Source of the DNA: Limonium bicolor
Lineage: Eukaryota; Streptophyta; Magnoliopsida; Caryophyllales; Plumbaginaceae
Direction: 5' to 3'
DNA: 64,000 nt
NCBI GenBank assembly: GCA_023374045.1
Contig: CM041776.1
Span: forward strand, 323,789,925 to 323,853,924
Of the stretch, positions 59,929 to 64,000 are shown piece after piece. How positions within the stretch are numbered: the stretch's first letter is position 1; every line of letters begins with the position of its first letter. The position numbers were made by a program, and so were the translations under genes. A model generated the notes under the pieces. That model did not search any database. It was not told the origin of the DNA and worked only from the letters and a program-made list of their open reading frames with translations.

Positions 59929-61086
59929 GCTCATGGAATTTACTCTTAAGTGCAAAGGAGTGCTTAATGCACAAAAATGGATGTTTACCTTAGGAATTTG
60001 AATGGACTTTGATAAAGAATCAAGGAAGATATCTCTAGTATTTTGAAGATTGAATCATGGCTAGAACAAAGAGTAAAACAAGCCATCTTAAGAGGCAATT
60101 TTCGGCACTAACAAATATGGATGGAAAAGATGATTTTCAAGCTTTTTTACCTTAACTCAAAGAGAGTGTAAACTAGCTCTTGAATAAGAATTTCCTCTTC
60201 AAATGGAGCTCCTTCAATGGAGTCCAACTTCTGGTTTTGGGATTTTGAAAAGAGCACTTTGAAGCCTTGACACTAAGAGAAATATGTGGTTTATTTAGAT
60301 TTGCGGAGTTTTGGAATGGATTTGGGCCAAGAGCTTGGAGGATGGAGAAGCCATGGCTGGAGCTCTTACGGTTTGGAGTAGAGAGGAGGGAAGAAGAAAA
60401 CGGTGGGGATGGGAAGAATGAGAAGAGAGGAGAGAGAAGAGGTAAAGAGTAAAAAAAGATATTACAATATAAAGGTAACTAGTCATTTCTTTCTTCTTTT
60501 CCCTTTCTTTTGTAAAGGCTGCCATAAAGTGACGACTCACCTCTCAAAAACCACCCCCTCTCATTACCTTAGATATTTATGTGTTATTTGACCATTGCCA
60601 CTTAAGAAAGTCATTTGACTTATTTTGGGCACTATTTGGGTATTATTCATAATTAGTGCACAAATTTGTGAAATTTTGGTTTCTCATTGATTTATGCTTC
60701 CTAATGTGATACTAAGTAGAACACATGTCGATTAAGGCATAAACATGGACATTTAGCCACTCAAACTCATTTCCAAGACAATTTTCCAAAAACGTGCTTT
60801 AAGACTCCGTAAAGCACATTTTGTGTTTGAACTTGTTTTTGAGCTTGGTTTTCTTTGGTAAATGATTTAACATGTTCATTAGCATGTTAAAATGGTCTAG
60901 GAATTACCTTTGATTCCTAATCAAGGTTACACCAAGTCTAGAGCAAGTATTTTCTTAAATTGACTTCTTGGTGTTTTCTTTTGTTCTTTGGTTTAAATTG
61001 TCTACCAATGTTTCTAAGGCATATTTTAGCTTTGTTACACCTTAATTTGATGTTTAATTACCATACTTAGGTTTGGGGTATTTCAA
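59929..61086 (-). mobile_element. Element E 5' LTR, second part
   Basis: Continues E's LTR from 9081 once C and one CCTGG copy are removed. It ends GGGGTATTTCA. Over 60670-61086 it matches the ends of the A and B LTRs. A 61-codon frame (60267-60452) has equivalents only as short unrelated frames in other LTRs and is not called a gene. Confidence 0.85.
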
Positions 61087-61236
61087 GACGGTACTGTTAA
61101 CGTCAGGCCTTGATAGTCACGTGGGTGGCTAACGGCGTTGTTTCACCCCCGTTGTTTATGAATTTCTCCGCTGCGATTGTAATGATGAACGAGATGATTA
61201 TGAGCTAATGGTATAATTAGTTGTAGGGGTGTTACA
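61087..61236 (+). mobile_element. Element F LTR end
   Basis: The last 150 bp of a plus-oriented LTR with the family signature (stem-loop 61112-61133, CTCCGCTGCGAT, GGGGTGTTACA). The rest of the LTR is to the left of E and not recognised in the window. Confidence 0.7.
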
Positions 61237-61876
61237 AAAAGTGGTATCAAAGCGAAGGATCGCTCTAATGACTAGAAATACCGAGCTTAGGAAATACCGA
61301 GTTAGGAATTAGAGACTTAGGGCTAAGGCTTGAGTGATAGCGTGGGAGATGCGCTAGATAGAAACATCCAGTATGTTCTGGATACCTACAATATTAGACC
61401 CGCTCTCCACATCCCGGGGAAAAATACCTCAATTGTCAAAGGACATAACCATATGGAATGCCGAAAAAGATAAGGCTCAATATAAACACAACAATGGATT
61501 TCCTAGCAAAAGCATCGAGAACAATATGTTGAATATACAATATATGACATCACGAAGTACATAACAAATATTACGATTAATGTATTACTTCAGATCAAAA
61601 CAACTTGAAGACACGGGATGATAAGAATTAATTTCATGAATTTATAAGCTAATACATTCAAAACTTTAGACACTAGTGCAAAGAGCACGAATGAAAAATG
61701 ACAACCAATGTCATACTTCACCTCAACTAGAAACCAATGAGTGAAGATAATAATAATTCAAAATATATTGCACGTTAGTCATCCATAATGTGTGGACATG
61801 ACTTAGACCTAATCGAGCGCATTTACAATTAATGATACCGCACCGATTAAGATACCTCCGTTTCCAAATTAAGAGA
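61237..61876 (+). mobile_element. Element F leader with primer site, cut by CACTA element
   Basis: The primer site TGGTATCAAAGC is at 61242-61253, one mismatch from the initiator-Met form, and is followed by a weaker version of the hairpin. The sequence then matches C's interior start (38697-38830: GAAATACCGAGTTAGGAATTAGAG, here abbreviated GAAATACCGAG). No gag is found before the CACTA end. Confidence 0.7.
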
Positions 61877-61896
61877 CACTAGTACAGAAATGGTCT

Positions 61897-62125
61897 ATCG
61901 CAGCGCCCCTAACGCAGCGGTTGTAAAAATAACCGCTGAGATAGGCCATTTTAAAAATCCCGCAAACCTATCTCAGCGGTTGTAAGTAACAACCGCTGCG
62001 CTAGGGTCGTTAAAAAAAAACAACTCTATCGCAGCGGTTCCTACTAAGAACCGCTGAGATAGGTCTTTCTTACAGACCTATCTCAGCGGTTCTTAGTAGG
62101 AACCGCTACGATAGATCCCTTTAAT
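61897..62125. repeat. CACTA subterminal repeats
   Basis: About eight alternating copies of CTATCKCAGCGGTT and its complement form three hairpins with arms of about 16 bp (near 61968-62006, 62028-62065 and 62077-62115). Such clusters bind the transposase in En/Spm. Confidence 0.85.
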
Positions 62126-62130
62126 ATAAT

Positions 62131-62356
62131 TCAGTCGCGCGACTTCTTCTTCTTCCTCCTCACCAGTGGCTAAACCCTCTCTGTGTGCGACGGCGATTTC
62201 CAGAGCGATGAAGCTTCGACGCCTGCGACCGCCACCGTCACTGCCGCCGCCACCGTCTTCTCTGCGCGCCAGCCGCTCTGCCTCCGTCGCCGTCGCCCTA
62301 ACACCCCACCGGTTTGCAGGCGTCGATTTGTTGCGCGACTGAACAGAAAAAACGAG
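62131..62356 (+). other. Exon-like first exon inside the CACTA end
   Basis: A CTTCTTC-rich leader follows the subterminal repeats. A GC-rich stretch then allows two overlapping short frames (from 62183 and from 62204). A donor GAG|GTTAGT sits at 62357, and a possible acceptor CTGTGCAG lies near 62668. This may be the 5' untranslated/first exon of the transposase gene, or a captured host gene 5' end. No domain is recognisable. Confidence 0.4.
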
Positions 62357-63050
62357 GTTAGTTCTAACTTCGTTTTTTGTTTGTTTAATTGAAATGTTAT
62401 TTGTATTGTAGTAGATTCGAGACTGCTTTGTTCTGATTGTTGGATTAGTGAGATTTTTAGGAGTTGTTGAGTGTTTACTGGTTTCTGAAATTGTGGAACT
62501 AGAAACCGTGAGCTATATGTTGTATTTAGACATTGAAACCAAATTTAGTTTCTGGCTAAGCGAAATTGAGCCCACAAATTTGAACTAGGATCTCGAAATG
62601 GTAGAAGTTTGTGGCTGTTATTGATTTCCGAAAATTTGATTCAACATTGGTGTTGTTATTCTGTGCAGAAATTATGGTTCTTAGGTTATTGAAGGGTTCC
62701 GAAAATTAAGACCTTGTTTTGGAGTTTTAATAAAGTCGGTTGGTTAGAGTTTGATTGTGGGGATTAAGGTACAAGATATACAAGGTGAAAACAAGCATTA
62801 AACATATATCTTTTGCTACTGTTCTGCCGTTTTCCCTTCACATCTCCAACCAGTTTCTTTCCAGTTTAAACATGTTCAATCGGTGGGAATATCAACCTGC
62901 TCTTGTGCTGTTTTAAATAGGGTTTAAAAACATCTTAAGAGTCATTTATTCAAGGTAAATACTAACATGTGGTATTAAATTATGATTATTAAAAGAAATA
63001 AAATACCTTATAGGAAATAAAAGAAATAAAATAGCTTATACTAACACGTG
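62357..63050 (+). other. Intron-like and unassigned sequence in the CACTA element
   Basis: T-rich sequence with no reading frame of note. It ends at the LTR of G; ACGTG (63046-63050) is the candidate left copy of G's target duplication. Confidence 0.4.
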
Positions 63051-64000
63051 TGTAACACCCCTACTACGCACTTAACATTAAATGAAATCGCAGCGGAAAA
63101 ATAACTAAACAATAACTAAACGATTCGGTGCTACAACGCCGTCAACCACCCACGTGGTTAACAAGGCAGAATAAATACAAGTGTACCAGTCTGATGATCA
63201 GACTCCCGAGCTTTAGGTACTAACATACACACATATATACATAACCAACATACCAAGTATTTAATACAAACCGTCACTGTATACTGTACACATGAACTCC
63301 ACTGTTAACTGTAACACGAACAGTACCAAAATATAACGCCACGGGAGCACAGGCGCATCCCGGGCTCAACATCCAAAATAATAAAAGTAATTCTGCAGCC
63401 TAGAATCTACAGCCATTCCGCTTCCTCGATCCTCATCCTGCAGTAAAAATATGGAGCCCCCGAGGGGGTCAGCAACCCTTTGGCTGATATGGTTAACGCA
63501 CAACCCATCGGCTACCGGGATACGCGCAACTAATTGTCATGATAACATGACATTCATTTTAACATATAACATACACATATGGCATAGCAACATTATTGCA
63601 TAGCATAATATCACATACACAGTGGATTCACTTTCCACAATAACAAACCAAGAAGGTTAAACAACACAAGAAGCCTAGAGAATGGTTTACTCTCATGTTA
63701 AGCTTGTTACACACACTCATTACCGTTCTGTTATTCGAACGAGTAACTTAAGTCACAGATGGTTCGGATATTGTGACCCGAACACACCACACAAACAAAT
63801 GTTCCCACTAAACCGATCATAAGTCAGAATAGGTAAGCTTTGGAGGAAGCTAGCGGGAGATTGAACGCCAAATAAAGGAGAACAATCTTAACAACATAAG
63901 AGACGAATCTGATACAGATATCTACTCTTAAACTTACACGCGTGACCGGACAACCGGATTCCTCACTTCCCAGTTAACACTTGTTAAAAGTTCAACGGTG
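63051..64000 (-). mobile_element. Element G: LTR of an A-related element, incomplete
   Basis: It opens TGTAACACCCC and follows A's LTR in order: CGCAGCGG motif, stem-loop GTCAACCAC/GTGGTTAAC (63141-63162), TCTGATGATCAGA hairpin, CATCCCGGGC segment. It is clearly diverged from both A LTRs. No primer site lies to its left, so it is the 3' LTR of a minus-strand element continuing right, or a solo LTR. Confidence 0.8.

Larger units (their letters stand above)
61877..63050 (+). mobile_element. 5' end of a CACTA (En/Spm-like) DNA transposon
   Basis: It starts CACTAGTACAGAAATGG, with the defining CACTA terminus. It is followed by a dense subterminal inverted-repeat cluster (61897-62125) and then a gene-like leader. 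CACTA transposons make 3-bp duplications; the left flank is AGA. The matching TAGTG end is not in the window because an LTR (G) starts at 63051, so extent and autonomy are unknown. Confidence 0.8.

Overview
The window is repeat-rich DNA from a flowering plant, probably heterochromatin of a eudicot. No intact single-copy gene is recognisable. Almost all of it is one nested stack of LTR retrotransposons. The plant origin rests on chromodomain Ty3/gypsy pol proteins, initiator-Met and Asp-type primer binding sites, a CACTA DNA transposon end, and a plant-type AlkB protein. The species cannot be named from sequence alone.

Layout (element letters are mine). 1-660: unidentified, with exon-like pieces on the minus strand. 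About 900-4504: an AT-rich LTR-like block (H). 4550-5694 plus 5695-9081: leader and 5' LTR of a minus-strand gypsy element (E); this LTR resumes at 59929-61086. Between those halves lies a plus-strand relative (C) flanked by the target duplication CCTGG (9082-9086, 59924-59928). C's 5' LTR is split by minus-strand element A (10532-37990), and its 3' end by minus-strand element B (43225-57577). A is itself split twice by one non-autonomous Athila-like family: L1 (14015-21445, plus, duplication ATTTC) in A's 3' LTR, and L2 (24270-30860, minus, duplication GGTGC) in A's pol gene. After E come the LTR end and leader of F (61087-61876), a CACTA end (61877 on), and a further LTR (G, 63051 to the window end).

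A is the only element here with recognisable gag and pol. Read on the minus strand it has a 5' LTR, a primer binding site, gag with a CCHC zinc knuckle, a complete AlkB-type 2-oxoglutarate/Fe(II) dioxygenase reading frame, then protease, reverse transcriptase, RNase H, integrase and a chromodomain-like tail. The AlkB frame keeps its iron ligands and both 2-oxoglutarate arginines, and resembles plant ALKBH1-like proteins. Gag is cut by two short intron-like segments. A third predicted intron would join gag to AlkB in frame, and an acceptor beyond AlkB would join the same gag exon to pol in frame. This suggests a gene captured into a retrotransposon and possibly expressed by alternative splicing. 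A is now damaged: frameshifts in gag and pol, L2 inside pol, and most of its 5' U3 deleted.

B, C, E and F share LTR ends, a primer-site hairpin and internal sequence, but I see no gag or pol in them. They look like non-autonomous partners of A-type elements. L1 and L2 carry a frame-broken plant-transposon-type ORF and no pol. L1 has a 776-nt intron in its leader that is cleanly absent from L2, so L2's lineage passed through a spliced RNA. Several structural signals recur across families: a hairpin over the primer site, a covarying stem-loop near LTR ends, and GC-rich inverted-repeat arrays inside LTRs.
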